Notes: generated by a model not told the origin, from the sequence alone. A stretch of 64,000 nucleotides of DNA from a virus (IMGVR_UViG_3300023210_003077:1-64000); one strand, 5' to 3'; counted from the stretch's first letter, positions 1 to 8,887 are shown. A program made the numbers and translations.

Positions 1-97
1 TAACTTTTTTTTTTTTTTATAATCCTTAGTAAAATCAAACCATTTTTATCTTTACGATAAGTGCCTTGTTCACAACTTCATTAAACTTTCTTATATA

Positions 98-652
98 TTA
101 CTTATTAAATTTTAACTTATAAAGTGTTTTGTATATCAAACAAACAATATCATCAATTATACTATGTAAATGAGTATCTTCTTCTGATATACATTTTTTA
201 GCATGTTTTATATATTCACCCAATTCTTCAAAATAAGCAACTGGTTCCTTTGATTTAGTTTCACTAGTGTCAATAACATCATAGTTTTCTATTATACCAT
301 ACTGACCTTGATAAACCTCGATAACATCATCAACCATACCAAGAACTTCTTCATAATAAGATCCAAGTGCCATATGTTTAGCATAAGAACCTTCATCACC
401 TCTAACTTGTAAATGATAAACGTGTGCCATTTCTCTACTTTCAAATAACTTAGAAAAGAAAGTAGAAACATCATTAGATTCTGTTGTACCAACTATCTCA
501 TCATCATTTTTTTCTTGTGGTACGATTACATTACCAGGTAGATTAGCAGTAACAGATCCATCTCCACTAATTGGTTGCAAATCTACCGTTTCTTCTACCT
601 CATTTATTGCTTTAACTGGCCTTTTACCACCAAAATCTGAAAACTTTCTCAT
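98..652 (-). CDS. Helical ferritin/Dps-like phage protein (DUF5856-like)
   Basis: 184 residues. The first ~60 residues are acidic and low in complexity. From about residue 63 to the end it is predicted helical, with a His-containing stretch (REMAHVYHLQVRG) followed by YYEEVLGMVDDVIEVYQG, a pattern I associate with ferritin/Dps-like phage proteins of the DUF5856 type. That assignment is from memory of the family and I cannot confirm metal ligands. The N-terminus MRKFSDF is a weak match to the window-wide capsid-targeting-like tag. A TATATATTAA element (reverse TTAATATATA) at 676-685 lies about 25 nt upstream of the ATG. It could alternatively be a structural protein of no enzymatic role. Confidence 0.55.
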   Translation of the reverse strand: MRKFSDFGGKRPVKAINEVEETVDLQPISGDGSVTANLPGNVIVPQEKNDDEIVGTTESNDVSTFFSKLFESREMAHVYHLQVRGDEGSYAKHMALGSYYEEVLGMVDDVIEVYQGQYGIIENYDVIDTSETKSKEPVAYFEELGEYIKHAKKCISEEDTHLHSIIDDIVCLIYKTLYKLKFNK

Positions 653-686
653 ATTCTATAATTTTTTATCTTGTTTATATATTAAA

Positions 687-1082
687 TTAAAATTTACCTT
701 TTAACGCTTTAAATATTAATTCAGTCTCATATCCATCTGATCTCATATCATGATAAAATTCCATTCTCTGTTCTATATCAGGTATAGCATCACCAAACTC
801 ATTTTTCCAAGCTAATTCTATTATTTCTTCTGGTGTTTTACCATCTCCCATCATCTCTTGCTTATGTTTATATATTTCCATATTTTCTTCAATTCTTTCT
901 TCAGTAGAATCAATGTTATTTATTTGATAATTTGAACCATACTCAATTGATGATAATATAGAATCTGATAGATACCCTGCCTCGCCCTCATTTTCAGCAG
1001 GTAATATAAGTTCTATCTCAGCATTTACTTTGAAGAATCTACCATTCTCAATATCTTCTAAAACTTTAGTGAATTTTTTCAT
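687..1082 (-). CDS. Hypothetical protein with possible capsid-targeting-like N-terminus
   Basis: 131 residues, not recognised. It begins MKKFTKVLEDIENGRFFKV, so a basic-aromatic start is followed by an I-E site, a loose version of the tag seen on many neighbours. The remainder is acidic and predicted helical, with a ...GDGKTPEEIIELAWKNEFGD... segment. It lies upstream of, and on the same strand as, the DUF5856-like gene, with a 34-nt gap that holds that gene's TTAATATATA promoter-like motif. Its own copy of the motif is about 24 nt upstream of the ATG. No function is inferred beyond possible virion association. Confidence 0.5.
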   Translation of the reverse strand: MKKFTKVLEDIENGRFFKVNAEIELILPAENEGEAGYLSDSILSSIEYGSNYQINNIDSTEERIEENMEIYKHKQEMMGDGKTPEEIIELAWKNEFGDAIPDIEQRMEFYHDMRSDGYETELIFKALKGKF

Positions 1083-1160
1083 GCGTATTTTTTAATTTAT
1101 AAAGTATATATTAAATAACCCAGTTAAATTTCATTGAATTCGAAAAATAGAATTATAATT

Positions 1161-1170
1161 TTAATATATA
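1161..1170 (+). promoter_or_regulatory. TTAATATATA promoter-like element
   Basis: A TTAATATATA box lies 24 nt before the ATG at 1195 and in the same orientation as that gene. The same decamer, or a one-base variant ending in A or C, precedes many genes on both strands, so I read it as a phage -10-like element. It resembles the T4 late promoter TATAAATA in composition but is not identical. Confidence 0.45.
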
Positions 1171-1194
1171 ATATGTACAAAAATAACTAAGCTT

Positions 1195-1464
1195 ATGAGA
1201 TTTTTAAAAAAATTCGAAAAATTTAATGAAGAGTTCGTAATGGGTGGACAGGAAGTGGAAACTAAACCAGCACCAACAACAACTCCAGATGTTAAACCAG
1301 GAACAAGACCTAGTAGACCATCACCAATAAGGAGAGATAAACCATCGGTTAATCCTAATCCTAAAATGGAACTTCCAACATCTAGTGTTGAAGACGTTGT
1401 TAATAAATTCGTGAGTCTCCTTAATGATAAGGGTGAAGACATAAAAAAATATGTCAATAAATAA
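1195..1464 (+). CDS. Small proline-rich protein with capsid-targeting-like tag
   Basis: 89 residues. The N-terminus MRFLKKFEKFNEE fits the tag, with a predicted cut after F-N-E. A Pro/Thr/Lys-rich linker (residues ~22-62, repeated KPxTRPSRPSP-like pieces) follows, then a short helix near the C-terminus (VEDVVNKFVSLLNDKG). The stop TAA overlaps the ATG of the next gene by one base, so the two are translationally coupled. A disordered basic linker plus tag would suit an internal head protein; that role is inferred. Confidence 0.6.
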   Translation: MRFLKKFEKFNEEFVMGGQEVETKPAPTTTPDVKPGTRPSRPSPIRRDKPSVNPNPKMELPTSSVEDVVNKFVSLLNDKGEDIKKYVNK

Positions 1465-2978
1465 TGAAGAATTTTAACGACTTTATGAATGAAGAAGTTT
1501 CTCTTAAAGGTAACTCAGGTATACCTGGAGAAGGGGCTGATAAAGATGAAAAGAAATATTTAAGTGATGTTGAGCGTAGAGCTCGTCAAAGAATAGGTGT
1601 ACCCAATGAGGAAAACCCTAGATTTGGACCTCCAAGACAAACAATGCAAGTAGGTAGAGAGATGATGGAAGTCATGGGACAATCTATGAGGTTTGTTAGA
1701 GGTAATGAAGATGCTTTAGAAGAATTAGCAGAAAGAATAATAATGCAAGAATATGCGTCTATATTAGATAATGTAGATTTAGATATTAAGATTGTTAGGC
1801 CAGGTGATGTTAAGGCTTTTATGGATGAAGAGTGTGAAGATTGTGAACCACCATCTATGCAATTATTAGAAGATCCCGAAATTAAAAAAGAGGTTGATAA
1901 AAGAAAGGTTATAAACAATATTACACAAGGTGAAGCTAAAAACACCAAAAGAATTTTAGCAATGCCAGAAGTTAAAACTGAATTACAAGCTATTCTTGGT
2001 CAAGGACCAGGTGAAGAAGCTCACACACTATGGATGAGATTAACAGAATTAGCTGATAAAATGGATTGGTTAATACCAGTTGATGTTAAAGGTGATATGA
2101 TGGAACAAGCACCAGAAGGAGCGGCAGGAGCATGTTCAGTAAAATGGCCAGAAGCAAAAGAAGAAGAAGATTTATCAAAGAAAATATTAAAGAATCTTGA
2201 AGAAGATGACGCTGATATAGATAACGAAGATGAGGATATACAAGAATTGTTATCAAGTGGTAACCCAATTATAAAAGCAAGAGGTGTAGATTTCCCAATG
2301 TTATTACATGAAACTGTTAAAGGTATTTATGAATTAATAGCAGCGGCTGGTATACCAGAAGATAAAAGAACTGCTGGATTAGTTATGTCAAATACATCTA
2401 CAATGGATGATGAAGCAGAAGAGTTCAGATATGGACCAGAATTAGCATCAGATATAAGAGATTTTGTTAATGAAGCTCCGGATGTTGATAAGTATCCAAA
2501 TATAAGAGAACACTTCTATGGTGTGTTACACGCTTTACCAGTAGATGAGTTCTTACCATTGGTTAAGAAAATTCTTTTAAGTACCCCAGAAGCTAGAACA
2601 AAGGTTGATGAGATGGTAGAAGAAATAATCAAATCAATAGATGAGTATGAATTAGGCGAAGCTTTACCTAATTCTGATTATAACGAACCAGAAGAAGATG
2701 GAGATACAATTGAACCTAGTAAAGAAAAAGATATTTCATTTGAGGATGAGATGAAACAAAAAACAATTGAAAGAGAATCAGATTACTCTCAATTAAGTAA
2801 AAAAGAGATTCAAGATTTAATTGATGATGCTCTTGATGCGGCTATAAAGAAAGGTGATGGAGACTTTTCTAAAGTAAAAGAGCTAAGTGAATTCTTAGGA
2901 GAAGGAAAGGAAATTTATCTTAGAGAAATAGAAAGAATAAACGAGGGTCATAGTCACCACGATAGAAAACAAAAATAA
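1464..2978 (+). CDS. Large acidic putative internal virion protein with tag
   Basis: 504 residues beginning MKNFNDFMNEE, a clear tag with cut after M-N-E. The rest is acidic and helical. Two more ordered blocks stand out: residues ~60-180 (REMMEVMGQSMRFVRGNEDAL...) and ~275-390, which contains LLHETVKGIYELIAAAGIPED and RYGPELASDIRDFVNE. I do not recognise a catalytic motif. The gene sits between two other tagged genes on the same strand, with a 6-nt gap to the ankyrin protein downstream. Size and context suggest an abundant packaged or head-associated protein; the function is unknown. Confidence 0.6.
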   Translation: MKNFNDFMNEEVSLKGNSGIPGEGADKDEKKYLSDVERRARQRIGVPNEENPRFGPPRQTMQVGREMMEVMGQSMRFVRGNEDALEELAERIIMQEYASILDNVDLDIKIVRPGDVKAFMDEECEDCEPPSMQLLEDPEIKKEVDKRKVINNITQGEAKNTKRILAMPEVKTELQAILGQGPGEEAHTLWMRLTELADKMDWLIPVDVKGDMMEQAPEGAAGACSVKWPEAKEEEDLSKKILKNLEEDDADIDNEDEDIQELLSSGNPIIKARGVDFPMLLHETVKGIYELIAAAGIPEDKRTAGLVMSNTSTMDDEAEEFRYGPELASDIRDFVNEAPDVDKYPNIREHFYGVLHALPVDEFLPLVKKILLSTPEARTKVDEMVEEIIKSIDEYELGEALPNSDYNEPEEDGDTIEPSKEKDISFEDEMKQKTIERESDYSQLSKKEIQDLIDDALDAAIKKGDGDFSKVKELSEFLGEGKEIYLREIERINEGHSHHDRKQK

Positions 2979-2984
2979 AATTAT

Positions 2985-4913
2985 ATGAAACTACATAAAT
3001 ATAATCAGTTTTTGGATCAAAAGCCAATAAACGAAGATCTAAATAAATCTAAGAAATTCTTGAAGGAGAGACACCTTTTAATAAAAGCGGCTGAAGAAAT
3101 GGGGTTGATCAAAGGTGAATTAGAACAACAATTGAAACATGGTGAGAAAAAATCACTAACACTAAATGATTTCACTGATGAACAAGCAAAGGAACTTAGA
3201 TATATGATGAGAGGTATGAAAATCTCGGATGAAGAAATACAACAGATTGAAAGAGATCCTGAATTTTTGGAGTTAAGAGAAGAACTCAAAGATAATATTG
3301 GTTATTTATATAACTTCACTTATATGTATTATGTAGAAATGGTTACATTAGAAGAAATAAAGTCTATGTATAATAGATTATTAGAATACAAAAATTTATT
3401 AAACCAATTACCAAAAAAGTTCAATGTAGGTTTTATAGACACTAAAATAGATAATAATAGTGAGATTCTAGTAGATGGTCTTGACCAATTAGAAGATTAT
3501 AGAAAAGTTAAGAAGATTGTAGATAAACTGACTAGTGAACTTAAAAAGGATTATAAAAAAGCGGCCGAAGGACAAAAAGAAAAATTCTCATCAATTGCCA
3601 CAGCATTTAACGAGATGGGTAAAAAGGAAGACGGAACAATAGATGAAGAAAAGAGAGATGGTTTATGGAAATCATTCTTTGGTGAAGTAAGAGTAATTGA
3701 AGGAGTTAAAAGATATGTTGGTCAATTAAAACGTTACAAAACCATTGGTGAGTTTAACAGAGCGGCAGAAAACTTCTTAAAAGCATCAGAAAATTCAGAT
3801 ATATTAGCTTTTTATGATAAAATAAATGATTGTAATGAGAAATTTGGATTTGCCGGGGCTGATATAGTATTTGATGAGAATGGAATTCTTATAATAGAAG
3901 TTAAATCATTCCCAGCGAATCAAATGTTAAATGGACATACTAGACACTGTATTAAAGATTATAACAGTCAATGGGAAAATTATGTATCAAATCATAATAA
4001 CAAACAATATTACGTTTATAACTTCAATATACCACAACATGATAATATGTCAGTAGTTGGTGTAACAATCGAACCAGGTCAAAGAGTAAGAGCAGCACAC
4101 GCTAAGAATGATTCAAGTGTTGGAAGTGGGTTTAAAAGAACAATGGATAATTGGCAAAAAGAATATGCAATAAAAGATAATCTTTGGGATCAATTAAAAC
4201 CAATGACACAAGAAGAAGTTGATAGGAGAGAAAGAGCTAAAGTAGCCGAAAGAAGGATTATCGAGAAAGGATTATCAATTGAAGATATTGTTAAATTTGT
4301 AAAAGAAGATGGTGCTAATATTAATAAGAATAATGGTGTGTGTTTGTCAAACGCTGTTGAAGAAGATGATATCGAAAAGGCTAAAGTTATACTTCAATTA
4401 GGAGCATCTCCTAACTTAAAGAAAGGAGCTGATGCTCCAATTTCAAAAGCTAAGAACTTAGAGATGATTAAGCTACTTGTTAGTAATGGCTCTGATATAA
4501 CAGGAGATGTATTCAATAATATATTACACGATATGGATGCTTTAGAATATTGTTTAAAAGCTGGATTAGATCCTAACTTCAATAACTTTTTACCATTCAG
4601 AAGAGTTTGTAAAGGTAGTTGGAAAACAAGAGATGATATCGGAGAAAGTTATTTAGGAGCATTTAAGTTATTACTTAAATACGGAGCTAAATTATCTGAT
4701 GATAGAGGTAGAAATATGATTATCAAATGGGCATCTGAATACTCTAGACTTGATATATTAGATTTCTTATCAGAAGAAAATCTTTCACAGAAGTTCACAG
4801 CGAAAGAATGGGAGGAAGCAATAACTTGGATAAGCCATTCAAGAAAAACTAATGATGATATAAAAACTGGAATATTTGATTACTTAAATAATGAGATAAG
4901 TAAAAAATCATAA
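2985..4913 (+). CDS. Tagged ankyrin-repeat protein with PcfJ-like domain
   Basis: 642 residues. The N-terminus MKLHKYNQFLDQKPINE carries the tag, extended to an I-N-E site. Residues ~20-290 are helical and charged. Residues ~310-390 resemble the PcfJ-like domain: NGHTRHCIKDY, a tyrosine-rich strand, then VVGVTIEPGQRVRAAHAKND. Residues ~435-640 form degenerate ankyrin repeats, with units such as AVEEDDIEKAKVILQLGASPN and NLEMIKLLVSNGSD. Ankyrin repeats usually bind proteins, so together with the tag I infer a protein carried in the head that may act on a host target after injection. It ends at a bidirectional terminator. Confidence 0.6.
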   Translation: MKLHKYNQFLDQKPINEDLNKSKKFLKERHLLIKAAEEMGLIKGELEQQLKHGEKKSLTLNDFTDEQAKELRYMMRGMKISDEEIQQIERDPEFLELREELKDNIGYLYNFTYMYYVEMVTLEEIKSMYNRLLEYKNLLNQLPKKFNVGFIDTKIDNNSEILVDGLDQLEDYRKVKKIVDKLTSELKKDYKKAAEGQKEKFSSIATAFNEMGKKEDGTIDEEKRDGLWKSFFGEVRVIEGVKRYVGQLKRYKTIGEFNRAAENFLKASENSDILAFYDKINDCNEKFGFAGADIVFDENGILIIEVKSFPANQMLNGHTRHCIKDYNSQWENYVSNHNNKQYYVYNFNIPQHDNMSVVGVTIEPGQRVRAAHAKNDSSVGSGFKRTMDNWQKEYAIKDNLWDQLKPMTQEEVDRRERAKVAERRIIEKGLSIEDIVKFVKEDGANINKNNGVCLSNAVEEDDIEKAKVILQLGASPNLKKGADAPISKAKNLEMIKLLVSNGSDITGDVFNNILHDMDALEYCLKAGLDPNFNNFLPFRRVCKGSWKTRDDIGESYLGAFKLLLKYGAKLSDDRGRNMIIKWASEYSRLDILDFLSEENLSQKFTAKEWEEAITWISHSRKTNDDIKTGIFDYLNNEISKKS

Positions 4914-4920
4914 TAAAACA

Positions 4921-4948
4921 AAAACCACTTAAATTAAGTGGTTTTTTT
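4921..4948. terminator. Bidirectional terminator
   Basis: AAAACCACTT-AAATT-AAGTGGTTTT is a perfect 10-bp hairpin flanked by A and T runs. It separates the convergent ankyrin gene (+) and RuvC-like gene (-). On the minus strand it overlaps the last codons of the RuvC-like gene. Confidence 0.85.
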
Positions 4949-5653
4949 ATTTTCTAATACTTTGTATATTAAATACGCATCATTACAATCCTCATAAGGC
5001 TTAGGTAAATTCTTAACAGCTAATAATTCTTCACTAGATTGCTTACAATGTGTAGCCCAATAATCATTTAGGTTATCATTCTCAACAATTGCTCTTAACA
5101 TCTCAGGTTTCTTAAAATTACCACCAGAAATTCCCCAATTATTCTTGTAAATATATTCAGTTCTTGGATTCTTACCACCAATCTTTTTCTCAATAGGTTT
5201 GTATGTTAATTTACATGATTCTAACTTCAATGTAGAGGGTGAAAGTACAAATATGTCGTCTGATACTCTATCAAATAGTTTCTTTCTTAGAAGTGTTGAA
5301 AACGTCACCAAATCGATTATATCACCAGCAGTACTTGAGAATGAATAACCCTCAATTCCTATTAAAGTTTCTTCTTCTGGATTTATAGTATCTAAGATAT
5401 CATCTATAATATAATCAGTAATTCTATCATAATCTTTTAATTTCGTTAACTCACCTTCTGAGTAATCTTCGAACTCTCTATACTCAATATATTTATAGGT
5501 TATAAATTGCTCTGCCATCTTAAACCACTTCTTCATACCTTTCTTACCAGATACGGATGATTCGCGACAATAATTAAATATTTTAAATGTTTCACCATCA
5601 GAAACCACTAACCCTGTGGAAATTAAACTCGGATCAACTGCTACTATATTCAT
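4934..5653 (-). CDS. RuvC-like Holliday-junction resolvase / RNase H-fold nuclease
   Basis: 239 residues. The RNase H fold acidic residues are visible: Asp in VAVDPSLISTG (residue 6), Glu in LIGIEGYSF (near 100), and a C-terminal Asp in DCNDAYLIYKVL (near 226). This is the order of RuvC-type resolvases, which cleave four-way junctions during recombination or before packaging. The length exceeds bacterial RuvC (about 170) because of an insert around residues 45-85. In T4 the equivalent job is done by gp49 endonuclease VII, which is absent here, so this may be the packaging resolvase; that is inference. Confidence 0.75.
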   Translation of the reverse strand: MNIVAVDPSLISTGLVVSDGETFKIFNYCRESSVSGKKGMKKWFKMAEQFITYKYIEYREFEDYSEGELTKLKDYDRITDYIIDDILDTINPEEETLIGIEGYSFSSTAGDIIDLVTFSTLLRKKLFDRVSDDIFVLSPSTLKLESCKLTYKPIEKKIGGKNPRTEYIYKNNWGISGGNFKKPEMLRAIVENDNLNDYWATHCKQSSEELLAVKNLPKPYEDCNDAYLIYKVLENKKTT

Positions 5654-5689
5654 AGAATTATATATCTATCGAATCCACCTCTCTTTTGG

Positions 5690-6106
5690 TTAGTTTGGGT
5701 TACCATCATTATCATATCTCTCCGGTATAAACTGTGGTTTATGACCAATTTCAGTGATAACCAACTCATAATAAGCATCAGTAGATCCAAAATCACTATA
5801 AAATACCTTTAACCCGAATCCACTTAGTTGTGAATGAACATCATATATTAAATCGTGTATCTTTGGCTCTATATGATATAATGTTGGCATATCATTTGGA
5901 AAATCTATGGTTTTATCAAAAAGTTGTATAATAAATGATTTATCATCATTTTTAATGATGCCTGATTGTAATGGATTCTCTACTGAAAATCCTAACTCCG
6001 GAAACTCATCAGTTATGTATAACATAATATCACTTATATCATTATAAGTCATACCTTTATCACCATAAACACTTTCTTTTAGAAACTCGTTATACTTTTT
6101 CAACAT
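5690..6106 (-). CDS. Tagged hypothetical protein
   Basis: 138 residues starting MLKKYNEFLKES, a tag variant with cut after L-K-E, the closest here to the L/I-x-E site used by T4 gp21. The body is a mixed alpha/beta sequence with several Asp/Tyr-rich turns and no recognised motif. A TTAATATATAC element ends three bases before the ATG, so if it is a -10 box the transcript would be essentially leaderless. Confidence 0.55.
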   Translation of the reverse strand: MLKKYNEFLKESVYGDKGMTYNDISDIMLYITDEFPELGFSVENPLQSGIIKNDDKSFIIQLFDKTIDFPNDMPTLYHIEPKIHDLIYDVHSQLSGFGLKVFYSDFGSTDAYYELVITEIGHKPQFIPERYDNDGNPN

Positions 6107-6177
6107 ACGGTATATATTAATTTGGTCATTGAGTAATATTTCCTTATATTTGTATTAATCACTACAAAATAAAAACT

Positions 6178-6630
6178 ATGAAAGGACACAAATTAAATAA
6201 CACAGACGCTCTTAAATTTATCTTCTCGGGTAAATCAACGACTACATTCTTAAATGTAGAAACTAATAACAGATTCACTTTCAAAGTGAAACAAGCTAAA
6301 GATTCAAACCTGTTTTTCGTAAGTCTTCTAAATGGACCAGATAATTATTCTTACATCGGAACGGCAGTAGAAGGTAATTACAGACACGGTAAGAAATCTT
6401 TAATAACAAAAGATTCACAATCTGTTAAAGTTTTCGAATATGTTGTGAAAAAATTAAAATCAAAGAATCTATCTGAAAAAATAGAAGTTTGGCATGAAGG
6501 AAGATGTGGTAAATGTAATAGACCACTAACAGTACCATCTAGTATCTTAACTGGAATTGGACCATCTTGTGCTAAGAAACTATCAAAGTCTGAAAAGAGA
6601 GATAACTTCCTTAAATTGATTCTCGCTTAA
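6178..6630 (+). CDS. DUF6011-like zinc-ribbon protein
   Basis: 150 residues. The C-terminal part, from about residue 103, reads WHEGRCGKCNRPLTVPSSI followed by TGIGPSCAKKL, a CxxC...C pattern typical of DUF6011-type proteins. The three cysteines probably help bind one zinc ion. The N-terminal ~100 residues form a beta-rich domain (TTTFLNVETNNRFTFKV). Its biochemical role is unknown. It starts a short plus-strand unit with the phosphatase 18 bp downstream and lies divergent from the tagged gene at 5690-6106. Confidence 0.65.
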   Translation: MKGHKLNNTDALKFIFSGKSTTTFLNVETNNRFTFKVKQAKDSNLFFVSLLNGPDNYSYIGTAVEGNYRHGKKSLITKDSQSVKVFEYVVKKLKSKNLSEKIEVWHEGRCGKCNRPLTVPSSILTGIGPSCAKKLSKSEKRDNFLKLILA

Positions 6631-6648
6631 TACATTAAATAAAAACCA

Positions 6649-7119
6649 ATGACAAAAGATACTTATATTTTCGATCTCGATGGTACTATCGCAAACATAG
6701 ATGCACGTAGAAAACTATCCACCAAAACAAACGGTAAAATGGATTTCAAACAATTCTTTGATCCGAAAAATATCGATTTAGACTTACCAAATGATCCAGT
6801 AATTCAAACATTACAAACACTTCACAAAGCTGGATTCAAGATCGTTATCTTCTCAGGAAGAAGCAAAGCAACAAAAGCCACAACGACACAATGGTTAAAT
6901 AAATACAACATACCATTTGATGTTCTAAAAATGAGACCAACATCAAATACATTCGCATATATGAAGGATGATGATCTTAAAAAACATTGGTTAGATACAA
7001 TTTTCCCTGATGATTCTAAAAATCGAATTATTTCAGTTTTTGATGATAGAGACCAAGTAGTAACAATGTGGAGATCAAACGATATTCCATGTTTTCAAGT
7101 AAATTATGGTGATTTTTGA
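6649..7119 (+). CDS. HAD phosphatase, T4 Pnk 3'-phosphatase-like
   Basis: 156 residues. HAD motif I is FDLDGTIANID (nucleophile Asp near residue 10), motif II is IFSGRS, and the last acidic motif is VFDDRDQVVTMWR. The ending, CFQVNYGDF, closely parallels the C-terminus of T4 polynucleotide kinase (DDRTQVVEMWR...GDF). T4 Pnk's C-terminal domain removes 3'-phosphates or 2',3'-cyclic phosphates from cut RNA. There is no kinase domain here, so this is the phosphatase module alone. A nucleotide or RNA repair role fits; a generic nucleotidase is the alternative. Confidence 0.75.
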   Translation: MTKDTYIFDLDGTIANIDARRKLSTKTNGKMDFKQFFDPKNIDLDLPNDPVIQTLQTLHKAGFKIVIFSGRSKATKATTTQWLNKYNIPFDVLKMRPTSNTFAYMKDDDLKKHWLDTIFPDDSKNRIISVFDDRDQVVTMWRSNDIPCFQVNYGDF

Positions 7120-7140
7120 AAAATAAAATTATATCCATAA

Positions 7141-7170
7141 AAAAACCCCAATCATAAGATTAGGGTTTTT
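7141..7170. terminator. Bidirectional terminator
   Basis: AAAAACCCCAATC-ATAA-GATTAGGGTTTTT is a 13-bp hairpin with one C/A mismatch and A/T flanks. It lies between the convergent phosphatase (+) and the small gene at 7204-7431 (-). Confidence 0.8.
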
Positions 7171-7203
7171 GGGACCGACTTTGGAAGTCGAACATCCACC
7201 ACC

Positions 7204-7431
7204 TTATTTTTCTAAATAAGGAAAATTATTTTTTCTTTTTTCAATATAACTAATCACACCACGTACAAAGAGTTCCTGTAAAACTGATTCACAAGTATAT
7301 TGTTTGTCAAAATAGTACTCAATGTTATTACTAACATTATCCATACCTGCTTTATATAGTTTTTCCATAGGGAAGTTTCCACTTTCAACATTTTTTTCCT
7401 CTAACAATTCCTTTATTCTTCTCTGTAACAT
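7204..7431 (-). CDS. Small hypothetical protein
   Basis: 75 residues, predicted largely helical (MLQRRIKELLEEKNVESGN...). I recognise no motif. It follows the H1-like gene on the same strand with a 17-nt gap and ends at the 7141-7170 terminator. It is probably co-transcribed with uvsX and the H1-like gene. Coding potential is judged from position and absence of competing ORFs only. Confidence 0.45.
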   Translation of the reverse strand: MLQRRIKELLEEKNVESGNFPMEKLYKAGMDNVSNNIEYYFDKQYTCESVLQELFVRGVISYIEKRKNNFPYLEK

Positions 7432-7448
7432 GGTGATGATTAGTATTT

Positions 7449-7616
7449 TTATTTTTTAGCTTCTTCAACAGACGCCGCTCTATAAGATGTAACTAACTTC
7501 TTAATCTCACCTAGAGCTTTACGAGCATCACCATCAGACTTCTTAGTTGGTTTGTTGTGACTCTCTTCAAATGTTTCCCACAATTGCTTTAATTGTTCAA
7601 AAATTTCTTGCTTCAT
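7449..7616 (-). CDS. Small basic histone H1-like (Hc1-type) protein
   Basis: 55 residues: MKQEIFEQLKQLWETFEESH, then NKPTKKSDGDARKALGEIKK and a short tail. The layout of a helical N-terminus, a basic linker, then DARKALGEIKKLVTSYR resembles the small histone H1-like (Hc1-family) proteins of Bacteroidota, in which a GTRxRKxMQELKxLAQE segment occupies the same place. Such proteins bind nucleic acid. It is placed between uvsX and a small hypothetical gene, suggesting a role in replication or nucleoid handling. The similarity is short, so confidence is limited. Confidence 0.5.
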   Translation of the reverse strand: MKQEIFEQLKQLWETFEESHNKPTKKSDGDARKALGEIKKLVTSYRAASVEEAKK

Positions 7617-7660
7617 ATTTATTTATTTGTTTTATAACCCGAAGGTTTGGTTTTCAAGAT

Positions 7661-8887
7661 TTACTTGAAAATATCTTCTGCGTCTGACGCATCTGTGAAA
7701 CCGTTTGTATCATCATACGCGTCATCCTCAATAACTTCATTGAATTGTTTTTCAACTTCTTCTATTTCATCAATTGATTTGAATCTAAAATAATCATTTA
7801 CAATAGGGTTCATAGCTTCTAACACCTCTTTTGTAAATACATCTGGTCTAAATAATTGTTTCTTACTAACTGATTTACTCAAATGGTTAACATACCATCT
7901 ATTACCACCTGGTTTAAATGTCATTTCACCAGTTTCTTTATTCACTTCCATTTTACCTTTAGCAATACCTATTTGTTCAAAATATTCTGGTCTACAAAAA
8001 GCATCTAACCCTGTAAAAGGATTCATACCATTAGCAAATGAGATATCAAATCTGATTTTCTTAGGTTTAGCTAATCTATTCTTTTGTGTTTTGAACAATA
8101 CACTAATCCCAGATGATCCTAAATCCATATCATCTTCATCACCCGTTTTTAGTTTAGACTTACTCATAAATCCAATAACAGAAGCAGAATATAATAATCC
8201 ATTACCACCCTTTAGCACTGCTCGTGGAAAAAGATCCATGGTTAGGTAAGTATGGTTACATACTAAAAATGGAATATTCAAATACCCCAAATCAGTGTTT
8301 ATACTTCGGAACATAGAACCCATGGCCTTCGCCTTTGTCATATCTTGTTTAATATTACCTTTCAACAAATCTTCTTTTTCTTTATTAGATGCCATCTGAC
8401 CAAGTGAATCCAAAACTATTAACAACTTTGGTATTTCAAACCCATTAATCTTTTGCTCTTTCAACTCATCAACTAATTGGGTAAGGAGAATATTAACATC
8501 CTCAACTTTATTAGATCTTATAAGTCTAAATTTTTCTGGAGAACTATCAACACCAAACTTAGGCATATCTTCCAAATCAACAGCTTGTTCTGTATCAATA
8601 TAAATAACCGAATATCCTTTCTTTTGAGCATTTCTACAAACAGAATATGCCAAAAATGATTTTCCTGACCCTGACTCACCAGCAAAGGCTGTAATTCGAT
8701 TTGTAGAAATACCACCTTCTAATAATTTCCCAGATAAAGCAGCATCTAACACATAAACACCAGTAGTTATAAACTCCCTTTCCTTTACCTCAGTTTCTAT
8801 TTGAATAGGCACAGTTTTAGCGATGTTATCTAATATAGCCCCTACTTTACTAAATTCAAATTTTTTAACTTCTTTCTTTTTTGCCAT
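7661..8887 (-). CDS. uvsX: UvsX/RecA-family recombinase
   Basis: 408 residues. Walker A is GESGSGKS (residues 70-77), the catalytic Glu region follows in YIDTEQAVD, and Walker B is LLIVLDSLGQM. The latter half includes the loop and NHTYLTMDLFP segment typical of T4-type UvsX rather than bacterial RecA. It forms filaments on single-stranded DNA for strand exchange and recombination-dependent replication, partnering a gp41-type helicase, which is encoded at 18795-20129. The acidic C-tail (ASDAEDIFK) is also typical. A TTAATATATA element lies 31 nt upstream. Confidence 0.92.
   Translation of the reverse strand: MAKKKEVKKFEFSKVGAILDNIAKTVPIQIETEVKEREFITTGVYVLDAALSGKLLEGGISTNRITAFAGESGSGKSFLAYSVCRNAQKKGYSVIYIDTEQAVDLEDMPKFGVDSSPEKFRLIRSNKVEDVNILLTQLVDELKEQKINGFEIPKLLIVLDSLGQMASNKEKEDLLKGNIKQDMTKAKAMGSMFRSINTDLGYLNIPFLVCNHTYLTMDLFPRAVLKGGNGLLYSASVIGFMSKSKLKTGDEDDMDLGSSGISVLFKTQKNRLAKPKKIRFDISFANGMNPFTGLDAFCRPEYFEQIGIAKGKMEVNKETGEMTFKPGGNRWYVNHLSKSVSKKQLFRPDVFTKEVLEAMNPIVNDYFRFKSIDEIEEVEKQFNEVIEDDAYDDTNGFTDASDAEDIFK

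Noticed and set aside
5668-5682. CGAATCCACCTCT resembles the 18-bp box of the four bipartite promoters.
   Set aside because: Only about half the box matches, and no ATATATAC element lies 25 nt downstream in the right orientation.
7168-7221. Sequence GGGACCGACTTTGGAAGTCG and flanks looked like the 3' part of a tRNA on the minus strand, with a CCTTATT/AATAAGG hairpin as a possible anticodon arm.
   Set aside because: The hairpin loop has six bases, not seven; the T-arm does not pair with the canonical loop; and the region overlaps the end of the 7204-7431 gene and its terminator.
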